A stretch of 64,000 nt of DNA, taken from contig NZ_MWLQ01000021.1 of NCBI RefSeq assembly GCF_010634855.1, forward strand, positions 62,001 to 126,000. Direction: 5' to 3'. Of this stretch, positions 11,294-20,130 are shown piece after piece (within the stretch, counting starts at the first letter, position 1; each line of letters starts with the position of its first letter). The notes below the pieces were generated by a model. The model saw only the letters and a list, made by a program, of their open reading frames with translations. It was not told the DNA's origin and searched no databases. Both the position numbers and the translations under genes were made by a program. This DNA is from Microbacterium sp. B35-30 (lineage in GTDB: Bacteria > Actinomycetota > Actinomycetes > Actinomycetales > Microbacteriaceae).

Positions 11294-12952
11294 TCAGACC
11301 CAGCTGTCGAGCCACATGTGCAGGTGCCAGAAGTCGTACGGCACGTTGACCGCCGAGATGACCGGGTACCAGAAGACGGAGAGCGCGAGCGCGACCCCGA
11401 GGAACACCAGCACGAGGCGCTGACCGGTCAGACGGCGGTAGGTCCCCGCCGTCGGGGGGCCGGCGATGTCCTTGAGCGCGAAGGTGAGCGCCAGCAGCAT
11501 GAAGGGCAGGATGAGCACCGTGTAGAACTGGAACACCGTGCGCGCGGGCAGGAACAGCCAGGGGACGTACGTGACGGCGATGCCGGTGAGCACGAGCGCG
11601 TAGCGCCAGTCGCGGGCGACCACGAAGCGGTACGCCAGGTACAGGACGGCGGCCACTCCTGCGTACCAGATGAGCGGATTCGGCATCGTCGCGATGACTT
11701 CGCTGCACCCGTTCGGGACGGTGCATCCGTTCACGCCGAACGCGTCGTGGTGGTAGTACACGCCGGTCGGCCGGATCAGGAGCGGCCATTGCCAGGCCGG
11801 GCTGGCGTACGCGTGGGCGGAGGTGATCCCCGCCGTCGACGTGTACATCGCCACGTGGTAGAGCCAGAGGCTCTCGAGGGGGTTGCTTCCGGCATGACGG
11901 TCGTACCCGCCGTCGGTGACGAGCCAGCCGGTCCACGACGCCAGGTACACGAGCAACGCGACGGGGACGAACAGCACGAACGTGACGAGGCCCTGGCGCA
12001 CGGCATCCGTCGGCCAGAACACCACGCCCGCCCGCCGGCGGGCGAGCGCGTCCGTCACCACGAGGTAGACGCCGAGACCCGCCAGCACCCACGCGCCCGA
12101 CCATTTGACGGCGGTCGCGGCGCCCAGCGCCGCACCGGCCGCGATGAGCCACGGCCGGTTCCACAGCAGGGGCCCCCACGAGGTCTGTCTCGCACCGGAC
12201 GGCTCGTCGCCGTCGTGGCGTGCGGCGACCGTCTCGGCGATGCGCGTCATCGTGCGCTCGCGATCGCGCAGTACGAACAGGAACGCGAGCAGCACGAAGA
12301 AGGTCAGCGGGGTGTCGAGCAGCGCGACGCGGCTCATCGAGATCGCGAGGCCGTCGACGGCCATGAGGAGCCCCGCGACGACCGCGAAGGTGGTAGACCT
12401 CGTCAGGCGCTTCGCGATGAGCATCAGCAGGAGCACCGAGGCGATGCCGAGGAGCGCGGTCGTGATGCGCCAGCCCCACCCGGACTCGGGGCCGAGCACC
12501 ATCATGCCCAGCGCGATGATCCACTTGCCGAGCGGGGGATGCACCACGAAGGCCGGGTTCGTGGTGAACACGCCGGGGTCGCCCGAGAGGAACCGCTCGT
12601 TGCCATCGCCGGGCCAGGATGCCTCGTACCCGAGGTTCAGCAGCGTCCAGGCGTCCTTGACGTAGTACGTCTCGTCGAACTGGTTCATCAGGTCGTGCGC
12701 GGCGGCGAGGTTCCAGAGGCGCAGCACGGCGGCGATCACGAGGACGATCGCGGGCCCCAGCCATGCGTACAGCCGCCGGGCGCGCGCGTCCTCGCTCAGG
12801 CGGCGTGCGAAGCGGTCGTAGAGACTCGGTCGTGCCGGGGGGAGGAGCGGCGCGGCGGGCGGGTCGGCAGCGGGCGGGTCGGCAGCGGGCGGGTCGGCAG
12901 CGGGCTGGTCGACAGCGGGCCGGTCGACAGCGGGCCGCGGGGCATCCGTCAC
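11294..12952 (-). CDS. Polyprenol-phosphate-mannose:protein O-mannosyltransferase (PMT family)
   Basis: A 552-residue multi-spanning GT39-type enzyme. After a Pro/Ala/Asp-rich cytoplasmic N-terminus it has about 11 hydrophobic segments and the conserved acidic pair in FDETYYVKDA of the first extracytoplasmic loop, needed for catalysis in this family. It transfers mannose from polyprenyl-phosphate to Ser/Thr of secreted proteins. The LPXTG surface protein nearby is a possible acceptor (inference). The start is a GTG at 12952, only 23 bp from the divergent rsmI, the same arrangement as Rv1002c/Rv1003 in M. tuberculosis. The N-terminal low-complexity region is encoded by 15-bp tandem repeats (12856-12930). 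Confidence 0.93.
   Translation of the reverse strand: MTDAPRPAVDRPAVDQPAADPPAADPPAADPPAAPLLPPARPSLYDRFARRLSEDARARRLYAWLGPAIVLVIAAVLRLWNLAAAHDLMNQFDETYYVKDAWTLLNLGYEASWPGDGNERFLSGDPGVFTTNPAFVVHPPLGKWIIALGMMVLGPESGWGWRITTALLGIASVLLLMLIAKRLTRSTTFAVVAGLLMAVDGLAISMSRVALLDTPLTFFVLLAFLFVLRDRERTMTRIAETVAARHDGDEPSGARQTSWGPLLWNRPWLIAAGAALGAATAVKWSGAWVLAGLGVYLVVTDALARRRAGVVFWPTDAVRQGLVTFVLFVPVALLVYLASWTGWLVTDGGYDRHAGSNPLESLWLYHVAMYTSTAGITSAHAYASPAWQWPLLIRPTGVYYHHDAFGVNGCTVPNGCSEVIATMPNPLIWYAGVAAVLYLAYRFVVARDWRYALVLTGIAVTYVPWLFLPARTVFQFYTVLILPFMLLALTFALKDIAGPPTAGTYRRLTGQRLVLVFLGVALALSVFWYPVISAVNVPYDFWHLHMWLDSWV
12856..12930. repeat. Five 15-bp tandem repeats in the 5' end of the mannosyltransferase gene
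   Basis: Three identical units CGGGCGGGTCGGCAG (12856, 12871, 12886) and two diverged units (12901, 12916) encode the repeated pentapeptide Pro-Pro-Ala-Ala-Asp and variants in the cytoplasmic tail. Unit length keeps the frame, so copy number can vary without inactivating the gene. Confidence 0.92.
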
Positions 12953-12963
12953 CCGGCCAAGTC

Positions 12964-12969
12964 TAGGCT
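12964..12969 (+). promoter_or_regulatory. -10 box (TAGGCT) of rsmI
   Basis: TAGGCT is 6 nt before the GTG at 12976. The whole divergent intergenic region is only 23 bp, so a Shine-Dalgarno leader is hardly possible and a leaderless transcript is likely. Confidence 0.6.
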
Positions 12970-12975
12970 GAGGGC

Positions 12976-13794
12976 GTGATCATCCTCGCGGCGACCCCGA
13001 TCGGAAACCTCGGGGACGCGTCCCGCCGCCTCGTCGAAGCCCTCTCCGAGGCGACCGTCATCGCCGCCGAGGACACCCGCACGACCCAGCGCCTGCTGGC
13101 CGCTCTCGGCATCGCGAACCGCCCGCGGCTGATCGCGCTCCACGACCACAACGAGAAGGAGCGGGCGCCCGAGCTCGTCGAGCTCGCCCGCGACCAGGAC
13201 GTGCTCGTGCTGAGCGACGCCGGCATGCCCACGGTGAGCGACCCCGGCTACGGGCTGGTGGCAGCGGCGGCCGCCGCGGGCGTCGAGGTGACCGCTATTC
13301 CGGGGCCCAGCGCCGTCGTGACCGCGCTCGCGGTATCAGGGCTGCCGACAGACCGCTTCACGTTCGAGGGTTTCGTGGCCCGCAAGCCGGGGGAGCGCGC
13401 GGCGGCCTTCCGGGGCCTCGCCTCCGAGCCCCGCACGATGGTCTTCTTCGAGGCGCCCTCGCGTGCGGCGGCGACGCTGGCCGACATGGCGACCGCCTTC
13501 GGCGCCGACCGTCGCGCCGCCGTCTGCCGCGAGCTGACGAAGCTCCACGAGGAGGTGGGGCGCGGCTCCCTCGCCGACCTCGCCGCGTGGGCCGAGGCCG
13601 GTGTGCGCGGTGAGCTGGTGATCGTGGTCGAAGGCGCGCCCGCGCGGGAGGTGCCTTTCGCCGACGCCGTCACGCAGGTTCTCGGGCTCGTCCGCGACGG
13701 CACCCGGCTGAAGGCAGCCGCCGCCGAAGTGTCCGGTGAGACCGGACACTCCAGCCGCGAGCTGTATCAGGCCGCGCTCTCCGCACGCGGGTAG
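12976..13794 (+). CDS. rsmI: 16S rRNA (cytidine1402-2'-O)-methyltransferase RsmI
   Basis: A 272-residue SAM-dependent tetrapyrrole-methylase-fold enzyme that 2'-O-methylates C1402 in the decoding centre of 16S rRNA. Typical motifs are ATPIGNLGD at the N-terminus, AAEDTRTTQRLL, the SAM-binding SDAGMPTVSDPG, and IPGPSAVVTALAVSGLP. The length is near the family norm of about 280. The GTG start sits 6 nt after a -10 box. The last 28 bp overlap the 3' end of the convergent surface-protein gene, so no terminator separates them. Confidence 0.95.
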   Translation: MIILAATPIGNLGDASRRLVEALSEATVIAAEDTRTTQRLLAALGIANRPRLIALHDHNEKERAPELVELARDQDVLVLSDAGMPTVSDPGYGLVAAAAAAGVEVTAIPGPSAVVTALAVSGLPTDRFTFEGFVARKPGERAAAFRGLASEPRTMVFFEAPSRAAATLADMATAFGADRRAAVCRELTKLHEEVGRGSLADLAAWAEAGVRGELVIVVEGAPAREVPFADAVTQVLGLVRDGTRLKAAAAEVSGETGHSSRELYQAALSARG

Positions 13795-16700
13795 CGGCGC
13801 CGGCGGATCGCGAACAGGATCCCACCGCCCGCGAGCATCACCAGCCCGACCCACAGGGCGGTCAGGGTGACGCCCGTCGGCGGCAGCGACGCCGGGACCG
13901 GCGCGCAGGCGGTGGCGGCGGCATCCGCGTCGGTGAACGCGATCGTGGCGGCGTTGAGCAGCCCCGTGCCCTCGGCATCCGACCCGGTCGTGCAGTCCGC
14001 CTGATCGGCGGTGATGTTCGCCGCGACGCGGGCCGTCACGCGGACTTCGTAGGTGTGGGTCAGTCCGCCGTCGATCGTGACGGCGGTGGCGACTCGCGTG
14101 TCTTCGATGCCGTCCCAGCCCGGCTCGACGGGGAGGCCGTCGCCCGACGCCACGGTGGCCGTGACCACGGTGATGCCGGCGCCGAAGCGCAGCTCGTCGT
14201 CGAGGTCGTAGGTGTCGGCGAGCGCGCCGGGGTTCGTCACGGTCAGCGAGTATGAGATGGCGTATGCGCCGTCGGACTGCGCAGTGGGCCCGGACGCGAC
14301 CGACTTCGCGATCTCGAGCGGAGCGAGGTAGGCGTTCACGAACGTGCAGTACACCGTGGCCTGAAGCGGCACCACGACCGCCACCGACGACCCCTCGACG
14401 AGCGGGTCGCTCTCCGAGCCGACGCACTCGACGTCGTCGAGCATCCAGCGCTCGAGCACGGTCGTCTCGGTGACCGTGTACTCGCCGGGGGCGACGAGGC
14501 CCGTGGAGTAGGGGTCGGACTCGTCGGTGAGGGTGAACTCCTCCCCATCGGGACCCCACTCGAAGTCGAACTCCTGCGGCGAGCCGGCGGGCAGGGTCGT
14601 CTTGTCGACGACGATCGAGCCCCACTGCGTGTTCGTGAAGGTGCAGACCACGATCTCACCGGGGTCGAGCACGATCGTGCCGACGAGGTCTTCCACCGTC
14701 GACGCGCCGCCCTCGGGGTCGCTGTCGGCGCAGAGGAGCTCCGTGTTGTCATACCCCTCGGGCGACCACTCCGTGACCTCGTACTCTCCCGGGGTGATGT
14801 CCAGGAAAGTGGCTGATCCGGTGCCGTCGGACGTCTCGATCGAGAAGTTCTCGGGGTCGAGCCACGAGCCGGTGAAGTCGAACGTCCCGTCCGCGCCCTC
14901 GACGTTCTTGACCACGACGATGCGTCCGACCGCGATGTTCTCGACGTCGCAGGAGATCTGGTCGCCGGGCTCGACGACGAAGCCGGTCACATCGAGCTCC
15001 GTGATCTCGCCATCGGCGTGGGCGACGGTGCAGAGGAGTTCGCCCTCGATCCAGCCCGGCAGGTCGATCTCCGACAGCGAGTAGAGTCCGCCCGGGGTGA
15101 GACCCGTGAACGTCGCAATGCCCGTGCCGCCCTCGGTGGCCACCGACGCGACGATCGCCTCACCCGCGGGATCGATCGGCGTCAGCACCCACTGGAACGT
15201 CGAGTCGCCGCCGAGCGCGGTCTTGGCGATCGTGATGTCGATGGGCTCGAGGACGTTCTGGATGGCGCAGGCGACCGCGACGCCCGGCTGGGCGACGAAG
15301 GTCACCGCAGCGGGGTCGGAGTTGGAGTCGTCGATCCCGGTGCAGGTGAGCGTGCCCTGCACCCAGCCCGCCGCGGACTGCTCGGTCAGCGTGTAGGTCT
15401 CGCCGGCGAGCAGGCCCGTCCATGTGGCCGTCTGGGAACCCGGACCGGTCCCGGAGATCGACTGAGCGCCGCCGACGGGCGTGACGCCCTCGGAGGGCGT
15501 CAGCGCGAACGGGAACGACCATTCATAGTCGCTCGTCACGCCGGTGACGCTCTTGGTGACCGACACGGATGCCGGAGCCGCCGTGTTCTCGGCGGTGCAG
15601 ACGAATGAGGTGCCGGGTTCCAGGGTGAACTGCCAGCCGTCCTCGCCGGTCCTCGTGTCGACCACATCGCACTCGAGCGCGCTGGTCCACCCGGGTTGCC
15701 CGACTTCGGTCAGGCTGTACTCGGTCCCCGGGGCGATGTCGGTGATTTCGATCGACGGGGCTTCGGACGTGAGCGTGATGGTGCGGACGTCGCCCGTCGC
15801 GATGTCGGTGAGCAGGAAGTCGAACGACCAGGGAACGCCGTCGGCGATGCCGGTGGCCGTCTTCTCCAACTGGAGCGACACCGGATCGGCCGTGTTGAGG
15901 AAGACGCACTGAGCGATGCCCGCCGGCGGGAGGTCCACCGTCGCGGTCAGCGTCTGGAGGTCGATTGCCGAGCTGCCTCCGTCGGAGACCTCGCAGGTGA
16001 TGTCCGTCAGGGTCCAGTTGGGCAGAGCCCCCAGGTCCTCGCTGATGTCGTACTGGCCGCCCTCGAGCGCCGGACTGACCCACGTCGCCTGACCGGGGAG
16101 GGGGTTCAGCGTGAATGTGTCCGTGGGCTCCTCACCTGAGGGCCCGAACTGGAACGCGAAGTCCTCGTCGTACTCGAACGGGTCGGACTCCTTGACGACG
16201 ATGATCTGTCCCGGGCTGGCGTTGACGAAGTAGCACGTGACGGTGTCGCCCGGCGCGAGGTCGAAGGCCGCGGTCGCGGTGTCGAAGACCACGTCCTGTC
16301 CGCCGATCGTGCAGATCAGCGATCCGAGCAGGGTGCCGTGCTGGCCGCCGGGCTCCGTCACCGAGTACTGGCCGGGGGTCACCCCGGTGAAGGTCTGGGT
16401 GTAGTTCGTGCCGTCGCCGGTCTCGGCGTTGATCGAGAAGCCGCCTCCGGCAGGAAGGGCCGGCGACCCGGACGTCCACGTGCCGGTGAAGGCGAACTCG
16501 GTGTTCGGCGGTGTCCCGAACGCCTCCTTGCTGATGACGATGGTGCTCAGCTGCGTGTTCGTGAAGGTGCACGACACATCCTGCCCGGCGACCGTCGTCA
16601 CCTCCGCGAAGGCGTCGGATTCGTTGATCACCGAGTTCGGGTCGCTGCATGTGATGTCGGGCTCGCCGACCCAGCCGTCGGGCACGACCTCGGTGATGTC

Positions 16701-18125
16701 GACCGTCGAGCCGGGCGCGAACGCGAAGGTGGCGCTCTCCCCGTCGGTGAGCGTCGCGGCGTTGCCTCCGACATCGAACGAGAACTCCTGGGGCGATCCG
16801 TCGGGGAGCGTCTGCTTGGTCACGGTGACCGTCGAGATGGCGTTCGTGATCACGCAGTCGGTCTGCGCATCCGGGTAGACGGTGAAGGGGTCGGTGGGAG
16901 TGCTGAGCTCGAACACGATCGGCTCGGCGGTGCCCGGTCGTGTCGTCGTGCACACGATCGACTGCTGCGCCCATGGCGCGGTCAGCGCTTCGGTCAGGCG
17001 GTAGTCCGTCGCCGCGAGCACGTTCGGGAACGTGTCCGTCTCATCGATGCCGAGGTCGTCGACGATCTCGGTCGCACCGGAGTCGGGAAGCACGATGCCC
17101 GCGCTCGCGCGATCCACGCGGTAGTCGAAGCGATCGTCGGAGGCGAATCCCGCTGGGACGACGTCCTTCGTCACCGTGAGCGTGCCGCAGTTCGAGATGG
17201 TGAGCGGGTCGGCGGCGTCCAGGTAGTCCTGCGTCTGCGCGGTGAAGTCCGACCCGGTGCGTGAGATCTGGGTCGACACCGAGAATGAGCTGCAGGCCGA
17301 GGGGTCGAACAGCCCAGCCGTGGTGAGGTCGACGGCGAACTCTCCGAACGTCGCCTGCGGCTGGTTGCCGACCGGCAGAGGGCCCTCGGTGCGCACGCCG
17401 ACCGACCAGGCGAAGTCGACGGGCTGACCGGTGTCGACCCACTGTCCCGGACCGTTCGGATTCGCGCATGCGTCGTTCGCCGTCGGCGTCCAGCGGCGGA
17501 AGTGCACCGTCACCGTGCCGAGGTTCGACTCGTAGTCGAACACCACCAGGATGTCGTCGCATCGACCTGCGGCGGGTCCTTCCAGGCTTTGGAGCAAGCT
17601 CAGACTGCCGTTGCCGACCAGCCGCGTCCAGTAGGCGTACAGGATGGCGTGCCGCCGGCCCTGGTCGTCGGTCACCACCTCGTACGCCGAGCCCGTACTG
17701 CAGATGTCGCCCTTCTCGTTCACGTTCGCAGGGCCGGGCGCCCACGGGACCGTGTTCGGAGTCTGAGAGCCCGGAGCGCCGGTCGCATCGGCGGTATCAG
17801 GGCAGGCGCCGGCGAGGCTGCCGTTGTCCCACGAGAAGGCGGCATCGAGGATGCCCGTCGACGGCAGCCCTTCGGCGGTCGTGTAGGGCCCCGTCGGGGT
17901 GAAGGTGTAGCTGCCGTCCGGTGCGGGCGGGGTGAGGAAGGAGTCCCAGTCGAAGGTGGCGGGGGGAGTGCCTCCGACCTTGTCGCCGTCGAGCTCGAAA
18001 CCCGTCTCCAGGCCCGAAGGCTCGAGCGTGGCGGCTGTCGCTGCGCCAGCGCCCGCGACGGGCACCAGCAGCGCGCCGAGGAGTGCGCCGACGGCGACGA
18101 GGGAGACGAAGCGGGTGCGCGACAT
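13767..18125 (-). CDS. Large LPXTG-anchored surface protein with repeated Ig-like/prealbumin-like (DUF5979/SpaA-type) domains
   Basis: A 1452-residue secreted protein. The signal peptide is MSRTRFVSLVAVGALLGALL... with cleavage likely after an AGA/ATA near residues 27-31. An N-terminal globular region (about 40-330) is followed by nine or ten related beta-sandwich modules of roughly 90-100 residues. Each starts with a strand such as VTVTKQTLPDGSPQEF and ends with a Cys-x-x-x-Asn signature such as CTFTNTQ, CYFVNA or CVFLNT. A DUF11-like module precedes the sorting signal LPPTG (about 1414-1418), a hydrophobic helix and an RRRR tail. This is the standard substrate design for sortase anchoring to peptidoglycan. 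No sortase gene is in the window. A GGAAGG lies about 8 nt upstream of the ATG. The gene sits between rsmI and metG and its 3' end overlaps rsmI by 28 bp, suggesting insertion into a conserved locus. Confidence 0.9.
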   Translation of the reverse strand: MSRTRFVSLVAVGALLGALLVPVAGAGAATAATLEPSGLETGFELDGDKVGGTPPATFDWDSFLTPPAPDGSYTFTPTGPYTTAEGLPSTGILDAAFSWDNGSLAGACPDTADATGAPGSQTPNTVPWAPGPANVNEKGDICSTGSAYEVVTDDQGRRHAILYAYWTRLVGNGSLSLLQSLEGPAAGRCDDILVVFDYESNLGTVTVHFRRWTPTANDACANPNGPGQWVDTGQPVDFAWSVGVRTEGPLPVGNQPQATFGEFAVDLTTAGLFDPSACSSFSVSTQISRTGSDFTAQTQDYLDAADPLTISNCGTLTVTKDVVPAGFASDDRFDYRVDRASAGIVLPDSGATEIVDDLGIDETDTFPNVLAATDYRLTEALTAPWAQQSIVCTTTRPGTAEPIVFELSTPTDPFTVYPDAQTDCVITNAISTVTVTKQTLPDGSPQEFSFDVGGNAATLTDGESATFAFAPGSTVDITEVVPDGWVGEPDITCSDPNSVINESDAFAEVTTVAGQDVSCTFTNTQLSTIVISKEAFGTPPNTEFAFTGTWTSGSPALPAGGGFSINAETGDGTNYTQTFTGVTPGQYSVTEPGGQHGTLLGSLICTIGGQDVVFDTATAAFDLAPGDTVTCYFVNASPGQIIVVKESDPFEYDEDFAFQFGPSGEEPTDTFTLNPLPGQATWVSPALEGGQYDISEDLGALPNWTLTDITCEVSDGGSSAIDLQTLTATVDLPPAGIAQCVFLNTADPVSLQLEKTATGIADGVPWSFDFLLTDIATGDVRTITLTSEAPSIEITDIAPGTEYSLTEVGQPGWTSALECDVVDTRTGEDGWQFTLEPGTSFVCTAENTAAPASVSVTKSVTGVTSDYEWSFPFALTPSEGVTPVGGAQSISGTGPGSQTATWTGLLAGETYTLTEQSAAGWVQGTLTCTGIDDSNSDPAAVTFVAQPGVAVACAIQNVLEPIDITIAKTALGGDSTFQWVLTPIDPAGEAIVASVATEGGTGIATFTGLTPGGLYSLSEIDLPGWIEGELLCTVAHADGEITELDVTGFVVEPGDQISCDVENIAVGRIVVVKNVEGADGTFDFTGSWLDPENFSIETSDGTGSATFLDITPGEYEVTEWSPEGYDNTELLCADSDPEGGASTVEDLVGTIVLDPGEIVVCTFTNTQWGSIVVDKTTLPAGSPQEFDFEWGPDGEEFTLTDESDPYSTGLVAPGEYTVTETTVLERWMLDDVECVGSESDPLVEGSSVAVVVPLQATVYCTFVNAYLAPLEIAKSVASGPTAQSDGAYAISYSLTVTNPGALADTYDLDDELRFGAGITVVTATVASGDGLPVEPGWDGIEDTRVATAVTIDGGLTHTYEVRVTARVAANITADQADCTTGSDAEGTGLLNAATIAFTDADAAATACAPVPASLPPTGVTLTALWVGLVMLAGGGILFAIRRRRYPRAESAA

Positions 18126-18456
18126 GGCTGACCTTCCTTAGGAGGAGGCCGACGCCCAAACCGAGGCGCCCACAGCCTCTCGCCGGATAGGTCTGAGAAT
18201 GTGCAGACCACCGACTTGAGCGAGAACCTACCGGATACCGCCTTCCGGCGCGACCAGTTGAAGCAATCCGCTCCTCGCTCGTCCTCCCTGGCCGGTCTGC
18301 GCGTCGCCGGCGCGCACCCCGCGCCCATCACACTGCCGACGACCCTCGTGGTGCGCGAGAGCGCCTGAGTATTACGTTCGGGGCGTTTCCCCGGCGCGCC
18401 CGACGGCGTCCGGTCACAGCGGCGGCGGCGGCATCCCGTCGAACTAGACTCGTCGG
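18126..18456. other. 331-bp divergent intergenic region between surface-protein gene and metG
   Basis: This holds the ribosome-binding site of the leftward surface-protein gene and the -10 box of metG at its right end. Between them I see no convincing ORF, hairpin or repeat. The segment 18186-18250 is less GC-rich than its surroundings and is the likeliest place for the surface-protein promoter. Confidence 0.5.
18445..18450 (+). promoter_or_regulatory. -10 box (TAGACT) of metG
   Basis: TAGACT is 6 nt before the GTG start at 18457. No Shine-Dalgarno precedes the GTG, so a leaderless mRNA is likely. No clear -35 is visible. Confidence 0.6.
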
Positions 18457-20037
18457 GTGACTTCCGGCCCCTCGTCCTTCTACATCACGACGCCGATCTA
18501 CTATCCGAGCGACGTGCCCCACATCGGCCACGGCTACACCACCGTGGCGGTCGACACCCTCGCGCGCTGGCACCGCCAGGCGGGCGACGACACCTGGATG
18601 CTGACGGGCACCGACGAGCACGGTCAGAAGATGATGCGTGCCGCGTCGGCGAACGGCGTGACGCCGCAGGAGTGGGTCGACAAGCTCGTCACCGAGGCCT
18701 GGTTCCCGGTGCTGCAGACGCTGGATGTCGCCAACGACGACTTCATCCGCACGACGCAGCAGCGCCACGAGGAGCGCGTGCAGCAGTTCGTGCAGGCGAT
18801 CTACGACCGCGGCTACATCTACGCCGGCGAGTACGAGGCGCTGTACTGCGTGGGCTGCGAGGAGTTCAAGCCCGAGTCCGAGATCGTCGACGGCACCGGC
18901 GCGTTCGAGGGCCTCAAGGTCTGCGCGATCCACTCGAAGCCGCTCGAGCTGCTCCAGGAGAAGAACTACTTCTTCAAGCTGAGCGAGTTCCAGGACAAGC
19001 TTCTCGAGCTGTACTCGAGCGTGCCCGACTTCGTGCGCCCCGAGTCGGCGCGGAACGAGGTCGTCTCGTTCGTCAAGAACGGGCTGAAGGACCTCTCGAT
19101 CTCGCGCTCCGCGTTCGACTGGGGCATCCCGCTCCCGTGGGACGAGTCGCACGTCATCTACGTCTGGGTCGACGCGCTGCTCAACTACGCCACGGCGATC
19201 GGGTACGGCACCGACCCCGAGGAGTTCGCCCGCCGCTGGCCGGCGTACCACATCGTCGGCAAGGACATCCTGCGCTTCCACGCCGTGATCTGGCCGGCGA
19301 TGCTCATGGCTGCCGGCCTCGAAGTGCCCCGCGGCGTCTTCGCGCACGGCTGGCTGCTCGTCGGCGGCGAGAAGATGTCGAAGTCGAAGCTGACCGGCAT
19401 CGCGCCCACCGAGATCACCGACGTCTTCGGCTCGGACGCGTACCGGTTCTACTTCCTGTCGGCGATCGCGTTCGGTCAGGACGGCTCGTTCTCGTGGGAG
19501 GACCTGTCGGCCCGCTACCAGGCCGAGCTCGCGAACGGCTTCGGCAACCTCGCCTCGCGCACGACCGCCATGGTCGAGCGCTACTTCGAGGGTGTCGTGC
19601 CGCCGCCCGCCGAGTACACCGCGGCGGATCTGCACATCCAGAAGACGGTGGCGGATGCCGCGGCCAACGCGGACGCCGCGATCGAGCGCTTCCGCATCGA
19701 CGAGGCGATCAGCTCGGTGTGGACGATCGTCGACGCGCTGAACCTGTACATCACCGAGAACGAGCCGTGGGCGCTGGCGAAGGACGAGGCCCAGCGCGAG
19801 CGCCTCGGCACCGTGCTGTACACGGCGGTCGAGGGCCTGCGGGCGCTCGCGGTGCTGCTGTCGCCGGTCATGCCGGAATCGACGGAGAAGCTCTGGGTCG
19901 CGCTCGGCGCCGCCGAGTCGCTCGGGCGCCTCCAGGACCAGCGGATCCGCGAGACCGGCGCCTGGGGCGTGCTGAAGCCCGGCACGTCGGTCAACGGCCT
20001 GGCGCCGCTGTTCCCGCGCGTCGAGCAGTCGGTCTGA
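18457..20037 (+). CDS. metG: Methionyl-tRNA synthetase
   Basis: A 526-residue class I aminoacyl-tRNA synthetase charging tRNA-Met. The HIGH motif is at residues 22-25 (PHIGHGYTT), a zinc-knuckle region CVGCEEF...CAIH is in the connective peptide, and KMSKS is at 306-310. The protein ends after the anticodon-binding helical domain, lacking the C-terminal Arc1p-like dimerisation domain found in longer enzymes, as in other actinobacteria. The GTG start fits the -10 spacing rule. tatD follows 93 bp downstream. Confidence 0.97.
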   Translation: MTSGPSSFYITTPIYYPSDVPHIGHGYTTVAVDTLARWHRQAGDDTWMLTGTDEHGQKMMRAASANGVTPQEWVDKLVTEAWFPVLQTLDVANDDFIRTTQQRHEERVQQFVQAIYDRGYIYAGEYEALYCVGCEEFKPESEIVDGTGAFEGLKVCAIHSKPLELLQEKNYFFKLSEFQDKLLELYSSVPDFVRPESARNEVVSFVKNGLKDLSISRSAFDWGIPLPWDESHVIYVWVDALLNYATAIGYGTDPEEFARRWPAYHIVGKDILRFHAVIWPAMLMAAGLEVPRGVFAHGWLLVGGEKMSKSKLTGIAPTEITDVFGSDAYRFYFLSAIAFGQDGSFSWEDLSARYQAELANGFGNLASRTTAMVERYFEGVVPPPAEYTAADLHIQKTVADAAANADAAIERFRIDEAISSVWTIVDALNLYITENEPWALAKDEAQRERLGTVLYTAVEGLRALAVLLSPVMPESTEKLWVALGAAESLGRLQDQRIRETGAWGVLKPGTSVNGLAPLFPRVEQSV

Positions 20038-20054
20038 CTCCGTACCAATATCCA

Positions 20055-20125
20055 TGTCCCGATTTCGCGGCGTCGTGTCCCGATAAGCCGGCGTTCGGGG
20101 CCGAAGAGCGCAAGAAAGTGGGACA
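20055..20125. repeat. Two TGTCCCGAT direct repeats and an inverted GGGACA between metG and tatD
   Basis: TGTCCCGAT occurs at 20055-20063 and 20076-20084, and GGGACA at 20120-20125 faces them. The TGTCCC...GGGACA ends are reminiscent of insertion-sequence termini, but no transposase remains. The segment is only about 70 bp and could equally be a regulatory site for tatD. Confidence 0.4.
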
Positions 20126-20130
20126 CATCA

